A stretch of 64,000 bases of DNA, taken from positions 2,571,532 to 2,635,531 of the forward strand of contig NZ_JAHBYN010000001.1 in NCBI RefSeq assembly GCF_019635935.1, given 5' to 3'. Below, piece by piece: positions 8,102 to 17,198 of the stretch. The DNA comes from Parvibaculum sp. GTDB taxonomy: Bacteria > Pseudomonadota > Alphaproteobacteria > Parvibaculales > Parvibaculaceae. The notes under the pieces are model-generated. The model did not search any database. It saw only the letters and a program-made list of their open reading frames with translations, and had not been told where the DNA came from. Position numbers and translations under genes: made by a program. The stretch's first letter is position 1, and each line of letters starts with the position of its first letter.

Positions 8102-8593
8102 TTAGACGTCGGATGCGAGGCCGGGCTGGATGGCGATCCAGCGCTCGGGCACGCCGTTTTCCATCAGCGTTTCGGCGACGGCGGCGGCGCGGCGTTCGGC
8201 CGCTTCCTGCGTTTCATAATCGGCGCGCATGATCGCGGGCGAGGGCGCGACCGTGATGTCGGTGAGGCCGCGATAGGTGATTTCCTCGGCGACAGCGCGC
8301 AGCACCGTCCGCGCATCCGCGCCCGGCTGGGTGCGGCCTTCGGCGAAATAAACGGGGAAGGTGATGCGCTTTGTATCGTCGATGCCGTAGCCGGATGCGC
8401 GCGAGGCGGCGGGGTCAATGGCGCTGACAAGGATCATGCGCGTCTCGATCCCCGTGGCGGCGTCGGCCGCTGTGTTCTCGATTGCGGGGCGCGGCAGCGG
8501 CATGGGGTCGGAAGCAACCGCCGTCTTCGCGGCCAGCGCCGCGCCGATGGCGGTGGTGAAACCGAGAGCCGTGACGATCATCAGCCGTTTCAT
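8102..8593 (-). CDS. Secreted protein with degenerate OmpA-like C-terminal domain
   Basis: 163 residues. Residues 1-28 form a signal peptide (cleavage near AVASD). The C-terminal region ITFPVYFAEGRTQPG..ADARTVLRAVAEEI and later AAERRAAAVAETLMENGVPERWI follow the spacing of OmpA-family peptidoglycan-binding domains (beta strand, helix, then R-AxxVxxxLxxxGV). The usual Asp/Arg peptidoglycan contacts are not obvious, so binding is uncertain. Monocistronic, with gene-poor DNA on the upstream side. Confidence 0.5.
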   Translation of the reverse strand: MKRLMIVTALGFTTAIGAALAAKTAVASDPMPLPRPAIENTAADAATGIETRMILVSAIDPAASRASGYGIDDTKRITFPVYFAEGRTQPGADARTVLRAVAEEITYRGLTDITVAPSPAIMRADYETQEAAERRAAAVAETLMENGVPERWIAIQPGLASDV

Positions 8594-8940
8594 GGTCTTG
8601 TCCCCTTTGCACGATGCGCCGCATCCTGCGGCCGTTTCGATGGGGCCAACATGGCCCCCGAATGTGGCCCGAGCCGGGAGCGCAAGCGGCGCTTACGGGG
8701 AATTTTCAAGGCGGGAATGAGGCAGGCGCTGTGCCGCCTGCCTGTTCAAAATCCGACAGGAAAGCCTCGCAAACGCTACGGAATCGGCCCGAGATTCCGC
8801 TTTGAAGGGGTCGGCAAGGCGTTTATGGTGCGCCTCAAAGCGCCGGACCCCCTCAAAAAGGCGGGCAAAAACGCCGGGCCGGCCGCCATTCGCAACCGGG
8901 CATCCAATAAAGCCTGATCAACCCCCTCGGGAGACCGTCC
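8594..8940. other. Gene-free interval between divergent genes
   Basis: About 350 bp separate the divergent secreted-protein and thiolase genes. Short frames cross it but they lack a ribosome-binding site and continue into thiolase in the wrong frame. The half next to thiolase is A/G-rich and ends with CGGGAGACCGTCC just before the thiolase ATG. I see no convincing promoter hexamers or hairpin. Confidence 0.5.
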
Positions 8941-10161
8941 ATGTCCAGAGAAGCAGTCATCGTGTCCACCGCCCGCACCGGCCTTGCCAAGGCCGGCCGC
9001 GGCGGTTTCAACAACACCCATGGCGCGGCCATGGCCGGCCACGCGATCAAGCACGCCATCGAGCGCGCCAAGATCGACCCGGCGAAGGTCGAAGACGTCA
9101 TCATGGGCTGCGGCGCCCCGGAAGGCGCGACCGGAATGAATGTCGGCCGCCTCGCGGCGATCTGGGCCGGCTGCCCGGTCACGACGTCGGGCACCACGGT
9201 CAACCGTTTCTGCTCCTCGGGCCTGCAGACCATCGCGATGGCCGCCGGCCGCATCGTCAACGAAGGCGTGCCGGTCATGGTTGGCGCGGGCGTCGAGTCG
9301 ATCTCGCTCGTGCAGATGGGCGGTCAGAACTACAACCGCTTGACCGAAGAAAAGCTGATGCAGGAAAAGCCCGAGCTCTGGATGGCGATGATCGAGACCG
9401 CCGAAATCGTTGCCGAGCGCTACAATGTCAGCCGCGAATATCAGGACGAATACTCGTTCCGCAGCCAGCAGCGCATCGCCGCCGCGCAGCAGGGCGGTAT
9501 CTTCAAGGACGAAATCGTCCCGATGAAAACCAAGATGAAGGTCGTCAACAAGGAGACGGGCGAGGAATCGCTGGTCGACTACACGGTCGACAAGGACGAG
9601 TGCAACCGTCCCGAGACGACGCTTGAAGGCCTCTCCTCGCTGAAGCCGGTTTTCAAGAACGGCCAGAAGGTGAAGGAAGGCAAATACGTGACCGCCGGCA
9701 ATGCCTCGCAGCTTTCGGACGGCGCTGCCGCCGTCGTGCTGATGGAGCGCAAGGAAGCCGAAAAGAACGGCTCCGACATTCTCGGCATCTTCCGCGGCTT
9801 CGCCGTCGCCGGTTGCGAGCCCGACGAAATGGGCATCGGCCCGGTCTTCGCCGTGCCGCGCCTGCTCGAGCGCCACGGCCTCAAGGTCGACGACATCGAC
9901 CTCTGGGAACTGAACGAAGCCTTCGCGAGCCAGTGCCTCTACAGCCGCGACCGTCTCGGCATCGACCCCGAGAAGTACAATGTCAATGGCGGCTCCATCG
10001 CCATCGGCCACCCCTTCGGCATGACCGGCGCGCGCTGCACCGGCCACATCCTGCTCGAAGGCCGCCGCCGCAAGCAGGCCGGCCAGAACGTCAAATACGG
10101 CGTCGTCACCATGTGCATCGGTGGCGGCATGGGTGCTGCCGGTCTCTTCGAATTCGCATAA
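8941..10161 (+). CDS. Acetyl-CoA acyltransferase (thiolase)
   Basis: 406 residues, the normal length of a thiolase. Catalytic residues are visible: Cys in [10 protein letters not shown] (near residue 91), His in [10 protein letters not shown] and Cys in TMCIGGGMG close to the C-terminus. The enzyme cleaves 3-ketoacyl-CoA with CoA (or condenses acetyl-CoA). The long [17 protein letters not shown] insertion and NEAFASQ motif resemble degradative acyltransferases rather than PhaA. A hairpin (10184-10209) separates it from the MaoC gene downstream. Confidence 0.93.
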   Translation: MSREAVIVSTARTGLAKAGRGGFNNTHGAAMAGHAIKHAIERAKIDPAKVEDVIMGCGAPEGATGMNVGRLAAIWAGCPVTTSGTTVNRFCSSGLQTIAMAAGRIVNEGVPVMVGAGVESISLVQMGGQNYNRLTEEKLMQEKPELWMAMIETAEIVAERYNVSREYQDEYSFRSQQRIAAAQQGGIFKDEIVPMKTKMKVVNKETGEESLVDYTVDKDECNRPETTLEGLSSLKPVFKNGQKVKEGKYVTAGNASQLSDGAAAVVLMERKEAEKNGSDILGIFRGFAVAGCEPDEMGIGPVFAVPRLLERHGLKVDDIDLWELNEAFASQCLYSRDRLGIDPEKYNVNGGSIAIGHPFGMTGARCTGHILLEGRRRKQAGQNVKYGVVTMCIGGGMGAAGLFEFA

Positions 10162-10183
10162 GCGACTTCGCGGTCTATGCTTC

Positions 10184-10217
10184 GGGCCCGCGTGGAAACG
10201 CGCGGGCCCTTTGCTTT
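10184..10217 (+). terminator. Stem-loop terminator or attenuator after thiolase
   Basis: GGGCCCGCG (10184-10192) pairs perfectly with CGCGGGCCC (10201-10209) around an 8-base loop, followed by TTTGCTTT. The stem ends 19 bp before the next start codon, so partial read-through into the MaoC gene is likely. Confidence 0.65.
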
Positions 10218-10228
10218 GGAGGAGAGCG

Positions 10229-10681
10229 ATGCGTTACTTCGACGATTTTGTTGTGGGCGAGCGGCACGACATCCCGGCGACTTACGAAATGACGAAGGAC
10301 GAGATCGTCTCCTTCGCCAAGAAGTGGGATCCGCAACCCTTCCATGTCGATGAGACCGCCGCCGCGAAATCGATCTACGGAACGCTGACCGCCTGCGGCA
10401 CGCATATCCAGGCCGTGGTGCTTTTCCTCGCCGCGCGCCTGCCCGAAGAAACCGCCGTCATTGGCGCGCTGGGTTATGACGAGGTGCGGTTCCTGAAAGC
10501 CGCGAAACTGGGCGACACGCTCCGTCTCGTCATCGAATGTATCGAGACGAAGCCTTCATCGTCAAAACCCGACCGCGGCGTCGTCAAGAACTGCCACATC
10601 CTGATGAACCAGAACGATGAGACGATCTTCACCCAGACGACAACGCTGCTGATCGCGCGCGACTTGAAGGGAGGCGACTAG
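10229..10681 (+). CDS. MaoC-like dehydratase-family protein
   Basis: 150 residues forming a single hot-dog domain. FAKKWDPQPFHVDETAA is the hydratase-2 style Asp-x4-His segment and the next helix ends in GTLTACGTHIQAVV, slightly divergent from the PxxHG consensus. It probably acts on an enoyl-CoA, but the weak second motif leaves this open. Start chosen at ATG 10229 after GGAGGAGA. The stop abuts the next ATG (10682), so the small membrane protein is translationally coupled. Confidence 0.75.
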   Translation: MRYFDDFVVGERHDIPATYEMTKDEIVSFAKKWDPQPFHVDETAAAKSIYGTLTACGTHIQAVVLFLAARLPEETAVIGALGYDEVRFLKAAKLGDTLRLVIECIETKPSSSKPDRGVVKNCHILMNQNDETIFTQTTTLLIARDLKGGD

Positions 10682-10993
10682 ATGATCGTCTTTCGCATCT
10701 TGTCGGCGGTTCTCGGCCTTGCTTTTGCGGTGGCCATCATCTGGGGATTTGTCGCGGGCGGTTCCGTGGTGCCGGTCCTGGCACTGATGCTGGCGGAACC
10801 CTGGGGCGTGGTGACGCTGGCCGATCTGTATCTAGGATTCGTGTTGGTGGCAGGGCTTGTCGTCCTGCTTGAACCGGAGCGGAGGAACGGCGTGTTGTGG
10901 GGCATCGCCATTCTCCTGCTCGGCAATGTCATCACTGCCGCCTGGATCGCGCTTCGATTGCCGCATGTTCTGGCCAGGTTCAAGGCCGCCTAG
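10682..10993 (+). CDS. Small integral membrane protein (DUF1475-like)
   Basis: 103 residues with three hydrophobic segments (about residues 5-30, 42-63 and 72-93) joined by short charged loops. The WGVVTLADLYLGF and ILLLGNVITAAW segments resemble DUF1475, an uncharacterised membrane family; I am moderately sure of that match. It starts on the base after the stop of the MaoC gene, so it belongs to the same transcript. Function unknown. Confidence 0.65.
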   Translation: MIVFRILSAVLGLAFAVAIIWGFVAGGSVVPVLALMLAEPWGVVTLADLYLGFVLVAGLVVLLEPERRNGVLWGIAILLLGNVITAAWIALRLPHVLARFKAA

Positions 10994-11014
10994 GCGCAGC
11001 GGTCTCTAACGCCG

Positions 11015-12217
11015 CTAAAGTCCCAGCACCAGCTTCGCCATGATGCCGCGCTGAACCTCGTTCGAGCCGCCATAGATGGAGGCCGCGCGATTGTTGAGAT
11101 AGGTCGGCATGAAAACCATGCCGTCCGCCGGGCCCACGGGCGCGACATTCGATCCGGGCGCCCGTGCGTCGCGCTGCTCGACGCCGGAATAATAGGCGAT
11201 GGTCTCGACGGCGATTTCGTCGAGGCGCTGGCGCATCTCGGTGCCGCGCGTTTTCAGCATCGAGGAGGCGGGGCCGGGGTTTTTGCCGCCGGCGAGCTCC
11301 GCCATCACGCGGTGCTCGGTCATCTCCATCGCCTTCACCTCGATTTCCGCTTCGGCGATCTTGCGCGCGAATGTTGCGTCGTCGATCAGCCGCTTACCGT
11401 CGCCGGCGCGTTCGCTCGCCGCTACTTCGCGGATTTTTTCGATGCCGACTTCGAGTGACGCCGCGAAGGCGCCGCCGCGTTCGAATTCGAGCAGATATTT
11501 CGCCACCGTCCAGCCCTGGTTCTCCTCGCCGACGATGTTCTTCTTCGGCACGCGCACATCGTCGAAGAAAACCTGGTTCACCTCATGCTCGCCGGCCAGC
11601 GTGATGATCGGTTCGACCTTGATGCCCGGCGTGTCCATGTCGAGCAGCAGGAAAGTGATGCCCTGTTGCGGCTTGCCGCTTGCGTCGGTGCGCACAAGGC
11701 AGAACATGCGATTGGCGAAATGCGCATGCGTGGTCCAGATCTTGGTGCCGTTCAGCACATAATCGTCGCCGTCGCTCACCGCCTTCAGCTGCAGCGAGGC
11801 AAGGTCGGAGCCCGAGCCCGGCTCCGAATAGCCCTGGCACCAGTAGTCCTCGCCGGAAAGAATACGCGGCAGGTAAAAGGCCTTCTGCTCGGGCGTGCCG
11901 AACTTCATCAGCATCGGCCCGCACATGCGAAGCCCCATCGGCGAGAGACCGGGCGTGCCGGCGCGCGTGCATTCCGAGGTCCAGATATATTTCTGCATCT
12001 CGCTCCAGCCGGTGCCGCCATATTCGACCGGCCAGCTCGGCGCCACCCAGCCCTTCTTGTAGAGCACCTTCTGCCAGGCAAGGTTCCATTCCCGGTCGGT
12101 GAAAACCGATGTCGTCAGCCGCCCCGCCTCGGCGAGTTCCGGCGTCAGGTTCTCGTCGAGAAAAGCGCGCACTTCGTCGCGAAAGGCCGCATCGGCGGGC
12201 GTGAGATCGAGATTCAT
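11015..12217 (-). CDS. Acyl-CoA dehydrogenase
   Basis: 400 residues with the three-domain acyl-CoA dehydrogenase fold. The FAD/substrate signature YSEPGSGSDLASLQ lies near residue 130, then WTTHAHFANRMFCLVRT, and the C-terminal helices end with YGGSNEVQRGIMAKLVLGL, typical of the family. It oxidises an acyl-CoA to the 2-enoyl-CoA with FAD. The usual catalytic Glu before YGG in short-chain enzymes is not obvious, as in several long-chain or steroid-type members. Tandem with a close paralogue 40 bp upstream. Confidence 0.9.
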   Translation of the reverse strand: MNLDLTPADAAFRDEVRAFLDENLTPELAEAGRLTTSVFTDREWNLAWQKVLYKKGWVAPSWPVEYGGTGWSEMQKYIWTSECTRAGTPGLSPMGLRMCGPMLMKFGTPEQKAFYLPRILSGEDYWCQGYSEPGSGSDLASLQLKAVSDGDDYVLNGTKIWTTHAHFANRMFCLVRTDASGKPQQGITFLLLDMDTPGIKVEPIITLAGEHEVNQVFFDDVRVPKKNIVGEENQGWTVAKYLLEFERGGAFAASLEVGIEKIREVAASERAGDGKRLIDDATFARKIAEAEIEVKAMEMTEHRVMAELAGGKNPGPASSMLKTRGTEMRQRLDEIAVETIAYYSGVEQRDARAPGSNVAPVGPADGMVFMPTYLNNRAASIYGGSNEVQRGIMAKLVLGL

Positions 12218-12257
12218 CGTTCTGCTTCTTTGCGTTGCGACCTGCGGGTGCCGGAGA

Positions 12258-13469
12258 TCAAAGCCCCAGCACGGCCTTGGCCATGATGTTGCGCTGAACC
12301 TCGTTCGAGCCGCCGAAAATCGTCTGCGCCCGCGTGTTGAGATATTTCGGCATCACCATCAGCGTGTGGTCGGGCCCGACGGGCTTGGTGTTCGAACCCC
12401 ATGTACGCGCCTCAATCACGTCCGGCTGGACGTAATAGGCGATCGCCTCGACGCCGAGCTCGGTGATCTTCTGGTTGGTGTCGGCGCCGCGCAATTTGAT
12501 GATGGAAGCCGCCGCGCCCGGATTCTGCCCGTTGGAAAGCTGCGACATGATGCGGTGCTCGGTGAATTCGACCGCCGTCACTTCCACTTCCGTCTCATCG
12601 AGCTTGCGCCGAAACGCCGGATCGTCGATCAGCTTCGAGCCGTCGCCCGCATGTTCGGTGCCCGCCACCACGCGAAGCTTGTTGAGCGCATTGCGCAGAT
12701 TGGCGCCATGCGCCGCGCCGCCGCGTTCGAATTCGAGCAGGTATTTGGCAACCGTCCAGCCATTGTTCTCGGCGCCCACGCGGTTTTTCTTCGGCACACG
12801 CACATCGTCGAAGAAAACCTGGTTCACTTCATGGTCGCCCGCCAGCGTGATGATCGGGTCGACCTTGATCCCCTTGGCCTGGAAATCGTCGATCAGGATG
12901 AAGGAAATCCCTTCCTGCTTCTTCGCCGCGTTGGGGTCCGTGCGGACGAGGCAGAACATCTTGTTCGACTGATGCGCGCCGGTGGTCCAGAGCTTGGTGC
13001 CGTTGATGATGTAGTCGTCGCCGTCGGAGGTGGCGCGGCATTGCAGGCTGGCGAGGTCCGATCCCGAGCCCGGCTCCGAATAGCCCTGGCACCACCAGTC
13101 TTCGCCGGCGAGGATGCGCGGCAGGTAGTAAGCCTTCTGCTCGTCCGTGCCGTGGCCCATCAGCGTGGGCCCGACCATCGAGAGGCCCATGTTGGAACTG
13201 ACGGGCGCGCCGGCCGCCGCGCATTCCGACGACCAGATGAAGCGCTGCATCACGTTCCAGCCCGCGCCGCCATATTGTTTGGGCCAGGCAGGCGCGGCCC
13301 AGCCGCGCTTGTGAAGCCGCTTCAGCCATTCGACGCGCAAATCCTGATCGGCCAGAATGCCGGGCGTAAGGCGCGCATGCGCCTTCAGATCATCCGTCAG
13401 GTTCTCGGCAAGAAACGCCCTGACCTCGTCGCGAAACGCGACATCTTCGGCCCGCATGGCGAGATCCAT
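12258..13469 (-). CDS. Acyl-CoA dehydrogenase (tandem paralogue)
   Basis: 403 residues, closely similar to the next gene over its whole length: YSEPGSGSDLASLQC, ITLAGDHEVNQVFFDDVRVPKKN and the C-terminal FGGSNEVQRNIMAKAVLGL. The duplicated pair may act as a heteromer, as known for the two-subunit acyl-CoA dehydrogenases that act on steroid side chains, or may simply have different chain-length ranges. CGGGAGGATGAG precedes the ATG. First gene of the pair, with about 190 bp to the divergent antiporter. Confidence 0.9.
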   Translation of the reverse strand: MDLAMRAEDVAFRDEVRAFLAENLTDDLKAHARLTPGILADQDLRVEWLKRLHKRGWAAPAWPKQYGGAGWNVMQRFIWSSECAAAGAPVSSNMGLSMVGPTLMGHGTDEQKAYYLPRILAGEDWWCQGYSEPGSGSDLASLQCRATSDGDDYIINGTKLWTTGAHQSNKMFCLVRTDPNAAKKQEGISFILIDDFQAKGIKVDPIITLAGDHEVNQVFFDDVRVPKKNRVGAENNGWTVAKYLLEFERGGAAHGANLRNALNKLRVVAGTEHAGDGSKLIDDPAFRRKLDETEVEVTAVEFTEHRIMSQLSNGQNPGAAASIIKLRGADTNQKITELGVEAIAYYVQPDVIEARTWGSNTKPVGPDHTLMVMPKYLNTRAQTIFGGSNEVQRNIMAKAVLGL

Positions 13470-13658
13470 CTCATCCTCCCGTTTTTGTCGGTTCCGCGCC
13501 CTTTTTTGTCGGCGGTCCGGTTGTTATTTGTCCTACACTATATCCGAGCATGTAGCTGTCTTGCCATTTTTCCGGGCCATTGTCTGACGTAGGGGAACCT
13601 TGAGCGAAGCGCCTCAGGCCCGCCGCGGCAAAAATGCCGGAGCCGGAGTGAGTCGCCG

Positions 13659-15482
13659 ATGGATTTCGCCAACCAGATCATTCTGGTTTCCGCCGCCCTG
13701 ATCACCTTCTCGATCTTTGCGGGCGTCCTTTCCTCGCGGATCGGCGCACCCTTGCTGCTGGTCTTTCTGGCCTTCGGCATGCTGGCCGGCGAGGACGGAC
13801 CGGGGGGCATTGTCTTTCACGATTTCTCGGTCGCCTATCTCGTCGGCTCCTTTGCGCTGGCCCTGATCCTGTTCGACGGCGGATTGCGGACGAGCCGCGA
13901 GGCGCTGACCCGCGCTTTCGGCCCCGCCGTGTTGCTGGCGACTGTCGGTGTCGTGCTCACCGCGGCGATCACCGGACTTGCGGCGAAGTTCCTGTTCGGG
14001 CTCGGCTGGGCCGAAGCGATGCTGCTCGGCGCCATTGTAGGTTCGACCGACGCGGCGGCGGTGTTTTTCCTGCTGCATCTGCGGGGCTTGCGCCTGAAAT
14101 CGCGTGTGGCCGCCACGCTCGAGGTCGAGTCGGGCGTCAACGACCCGATGGCGATTTTTCTCACCCTGGCGCTGGTCACGATCATCATTCACGGTCAGGC
14201 CATCGCCAGTTGGGAATCGGCGCTCGACTTCTTCTGGGATTTTCTCTGGCAGATGGCGGGCGGCATCATATTTGGCCTGCTCGGCGGCGCCTTCGTGCTG
14301 CGCGCGGTCAACCGGCTGGAACTTTCGGCCGGCCTCTACCCGATCCTTGCCGGCGCCTTGGCGCTTCTGGTCTTCGCGTTGACGCAGAGCGTGGGCGCAA
14401 GCGGCTTTCTGGCGGTCTACCTGGTCGGCTTCACGCTCGGCAACAATCCGCACCGGGCGACCAGCGAGATCGCGCGCTTTTCCGACGGCATGGCCTGGCT
14501 CGCCCAGATCGGCATGTTCCTGATGATGGGCCTGCTGGTCACACCCTCGGCGCTTTTGCCGGTGCTCCTGCCGGCGCTTGGCGTCGCGCTGGTGCTGATT
14601 GTCGTTGCCCGTCCGGTCGCGGTGGTTCTGTGCCTCCTGCCCTATCGCTTCGCGCCGCGCGAGACGGCTTTTGTTTCCTGGGTCGGCCTGCGCGGTGCCG
14701 TGCCGATCTTCCTTGGCACCATTCCGATTCTCTCCGGTGTCGAGGGCGCCCACACGATGTTCAGCGTGGTCTATGTGATCGTGCTGGCCTCGCTGATCCT
14801 GCAGGGCTGGACCGTGTCCTGGGCCGCGCGCCTTGCCGAGGTCGAGTTGCCGCCGCGCGCCGCGCCGCGCCGCCGCGTCGAGCTTGATCTTCCGGCGGGC
14901 AAGGGCAAGAGCGTCGTTGCCTATACCGTCGATCCGATGAGCATTCTGGCGCTCCGCCATATGACGCGGCTGCCCCTGCCGGCGGGCACCAGCGTCATTT
15001 CGGTGATGCGCGACGGCATCGTCCGCACCGAAGGGCTCAACGAGGGTGTCATGCCCGGCGATGTCGTGATGATGCTGACGACGGCCGACGCGGTGGCGAC
15101 GCTCGATCGGCTGTTCGGCGTCCGCAAATCGCGCGCCAAGGCGAAGGATGCCGGCATGATCGACTTCGTGCTGGACGCGAGCGCCGGCGCCGCCTCCATT
15201 GCCGACATCTACGGTCTGGCCTTCGAGCCCGAGGAGCGGCCGCTGACGCTGGAGGAATTCATGCGCTCCCGGCTCGGCAAGGATGTCAAGGAAGGCGCCC
15301 GCACCCGGGTCGGCGGCGTCGAACTGATCGCGATGCAGGTGAGCGACGGTTCGGTGCATCAGGTCGGCCTCGACCTCGATCCGCCGCCGCGCGAAACCAC
15401 CCTGACGACGTTGCGCACGCGCCTTGTTGAAATGTTGCGCTTCCTCCGTGAGCAGTTCCTGGCCGACAACGCCCGTTCCTGA
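13659..15482 (+). CDS. CPA1-type potassium/sodium-proton antiporter (NhaP2/CvrA-like)
   Basis: 607 residues. The first about 390 give some 12 hydrophobic segments of a CPA1 exchanger, with the ion-binding EVESGVNDPMAIF near residue 155. The C-terminal cytoplasmic part contains an RCK-C-like domain (GTSVISVMRDGIVRTEGLNEGVMPGDVVMML) and a CorC/HlyC-like tail, the layout of NhaP2/CvrA. It should export K+ or Na+ in exchange for H+ across the inner membrane, probably gated by ligand binding at the C-domain. ATG 13659 follows GGAG at 10 bases. Confidence 0.88.
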   Translation: MDFANQIILVSAALITFSIFAGVLSSRIGAPLLLVFLAFGMLAGEDGPGGIVFHDFSVAYLVGSFALALILFDGGLRTSREALTRAFGPAVLLATVGVVLTAAITGLAAKFLFGLGWAEAMLLGAIVGSTDAAAVFFLLHLRGLRLKSRVAATLEVESGVNDPMAIFLTLALVTIIIHGQAIASWESALDFFWDFLWQMAGGIIFGLLGGAFVLRAVNRLELSAGLYPILAGALALLVFALTQSVGASGFLAVYLVGFTLGNNPHRATSEIARFSDGMAWLAQIGMFLMMGLLVTPSALLPVLLPALGVALVLIVVARPVAVVLCLLPYRFAPRETAFVSWVGLRGAVPIFLGTIPILSGVEGAHTMFSVVYVIVLASLILQGWTVSWAARLAEVELPPRAAPRRRVELDLPAGKGKSVVAYTVDPMSILALRHMTRLPLPAGTSVISVMRDGIVRTEGLNEGVMPGDVVMMLTTADAVATLDRLFGVRKSRAKAKDAGMIDFVLDASAGAASIADIYGLAFEPEERPLTLEEFMRSRLGKDVKEGARTRVGGVELIAMQVSDGSVHQVGLDLDPPPRETTLTTLRTRLVEMLRFLREQFLADNARS

Positions 15483-15510
15483 GCCCTTGGTCCGATGCGT
15501 TGTGCCCGCC

Positions 15511-15631
15511 AGAGCGTTTCCAGGTGAAGTGCCACCTTTGGGATAAAGGTGGCGGGTCACCGTCCGGAAACGCGACAAAACAAGGGCTTAGAGTCGATCA
15601 TCGTTTCCACGAAACGATGATCGACTCTAAG
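15511..15631 (+). repeat. Intergenic mosaic-type element with a 21-bp perfect palindrome
   Basis: AGAGCGTTTCC at 15511 and GTCCGGAAACGC at 15562 bracket an inner hairpin (GCCACCTTTG / AAAGGTGGC). The tail 15587-15631 is a perfect inverted repeat with 21-bp arms (CTTAGAGTCGATC... and its complement) around a CAC loop. The phrase GGAAACGCGACAAAACAA followed by TTAGAG recurs between genes in Rhizobiales as small palindromic elements, so this is probably one copy. It may also act as a bidirectional terminator. Confidence 0.6.
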
Positions 15632-15668
15632 GTGCCGCCAACGGAACCAGCAAAACAAGGAACGCATC

Positions 15669-16439
15669 ATGGATCTCGGTCTCAGGGGCAAGAAGGCGAT
15701 CGTCACTGGCGGCACACGCGGCATCGGCCGCGCCATCGCCGAGACGCTGGCGGCGGAAGGCGCGGATGTCGCCATCTGCGCCCGCAACGCCGATCAGGTG
15801 AACGAGGCCGTGGCCGCGCTCTCCAAAAAAGGCGTCAAGGCGCTGGGCGGCACCGCCGACATCGCCGACGGCGCGGCCCTGAAAAAATGGATCGCGGACA
15901 CGGCAAAAGCGTTGGGCGGCCTCGACATTCTGGTTGCCAATGCAAGCGCGCTTCAAAACGGCAACGACGAAAAGTCCTGGCGCGCCTGCTTCGAAATCGA
16001 CGTGCTCGGCGCCGTCAACGCCTTCGAGGCGGCGCTGCCCTTCCTCACCGAGGCGGCGAAGAAGTCGGGCGATGCTTCGGCCACCTTCATCTCATCGATC
16101 TCGGCGGCCGAAAGCGATGGCGCCAATTCCTATGGCGCGTTGAAGGCGGCGCAAATCCATCACGCCAAGGGCCTCGCGCGTCAGCACGCGGGTGCGCATG
16201 TGCGGGTCAACACAATCTCGCCCGGTACCGTCTATTTCAAGGGTGGCGTCTGGGACATGATCGAGCAACACATGCCCGACACGTTCAAGCAGGCGATGGA
16301 ACGCAATCCGACCGGCCGCATGGCGACGCCGCAGGACATAGCGAATGCGACGGTCTTTCTCGCCAGCCCTGCATCTTCTTTCACCACGGGAACGAACCTC
16401 GTGGTCGATGGCGCGATCTCCCGGCGTGTGAATTTCTGA
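15669..16439 (+). CDS. Short-chain dehydrogenase/reductase (SDR)
   Basis: 256 residues of a classical SDR: cofactor motif TGGTRGIG at residue 14, NAS in VANASALQ, catalytic Ser in FISSISAAES, and YGALKAAQ where the Tyr and Lys of the active site sit. C-terminus TTGTNLVVDGA. Preceded by AAGGAACG. The GGVWDM stretch is shared with the SDR at 972. No operon partner: it follows the palindromic element and converges with the amidotransferase gene. Confidence 0.85.
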   Translation: MDLGLRGKKAIVTGGTRGIGRAIAETLAAEGADVAICARNADQVNEAVAALSKKGVKALGGTADIADGAALKKWIADTAKALGGLDILVANASALQNGNDEKSWRACFEIDVLGAVNAFEAALPFLTEAAKKSGDASATFISSISAAESDGANSYGALKAAQIHHAKGLARQHAGAHVRVNTISPGTVYFKGGVWDMIEQHMPDTFKQAMERNPTGRMATPQDIANATVFLASPASSFTTGTNLVVDGAISRRVNF

Positions 16440-16442
16440 AAC

Positions 16443-17180
16443 TCAGGCGAACGCCATCCAGCGCCGCATGACGCGCCGCGCAAACGCGTCCTGCGGCCCA
16501 AGATGCGCCGCGATCTGCGGTTCGATCAGCGCCTCGATTTCCGGCAGGGGCTTCTTTTCGGCTTTTGCGCGGAAGACACTCCAGCCGTCGAGCCCCTCGC
16601 GCGTCATCTCGAGGTGAAACTGGAACGCATAGGTGCGGGCGCCGATGCGAAAGGCCTGGCTGGGGCAGGTCGCGCGCGTCGAAAGCGGCACCGCGCCATC
16701 CGGCATATCGAACGTATCGCCGTGCCATTGCATGATCGAAAGCCCCTGCGGCGCATCCTTCAGCAATGGGTCGGCCGCCGCCCCGTCGAGCCATGTTTGC
16801 GGCAGGAAGCCCCATTCCTCATGCGTATCGAGCTTGTCGCGCATCCGGTAGACCGGCGCGCCGAAGGCGCTCGCCACCAGCTGCGAACCGAGGCAGACGC
16901 CCATCACCGGCTTTTCCGCGCCGTGAAAATCGCGGATCAGCGCCCGCGTCTTTTCGATGAAGGGATAGCGCGCCTCCTCGTAGACGCCCATCACGCCGCC
17001 CATCACCACCAGCCCGTCGAACCCCTCGGCCGTTTCCGGCACGTCGCGTTTCGCGCCGGTCGCAAGGTCCGTCGCCTCGGTCGTATGGATCAGCGTTGCC
17101 GCCGCGCCGGCGCGGGCCGCTTCGTCCAGCAGCACGCCGGGCCCGGAATCGAGCGCGTTGACGAGATAGAGAATGTGCAT
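16443..17180 (-). CDS. Class I glutamine amidotransferase
   Basis: 245 residues with the amidotransferase class I nucleophile elbow GVCLGSQ (Cys near residue 95) and the catalytic His/Glu in FQFHLEMT. It resembles free-standing GMP-synthase-like amidotransferases that hydrolyse glutamine or gamma-glutamyl conjugates; the acceptor is not defined. Its ATG is 18 bp after the stop of the proline iminopeptidase gene, so the two are co-transcribed on the minus strand. Both products act on small peptide or amide bonds. Confidence 0.82.
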   Translation of the reverse strand: MHILYLVNALDSGPGVLLDEAARAGAAATLIHTTEATDLATGAKRDVPETAEGFDGLVVMGGVMGVYEEARYPFIEKTRALIRDFHGAEKPVMGVCLGSQLVASAFGAPVYRMRDKLDTHEEWGFLPQTWLDGAAADPLLKDAPQGLSIMQWHGDTFDMPDGAVPLSTRATCPSQAFRIGARTYAFQFHLEMTREGLDGWSVFRAKAEKKPLPEIEALIEPQIAAHLGPQDAFARRVMRRWMAFA

Positions 17181-17198
17181 GGGCCCGCCGCTCAGTCC

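Noticed and set aside
8776..10047. Long minus-strand open frame opposite thiolase
   Set aside because: Shadow of thiolase codon bias; the product is His/Arg/Asp-rich without a fold or ribosome site.
12099..13592. Plus-strand 497-residue frame
   Set aside because: Opposite the tandem acyl-CoA dehydrogenase genes and explained by their third-position G/C.
13614..15578. Minus-strand 654-residue frame opposite the antiporter
   Set aside because: Gln/Arg/Asp-rich low-complexity product that mirrors the antiporter coding strand.
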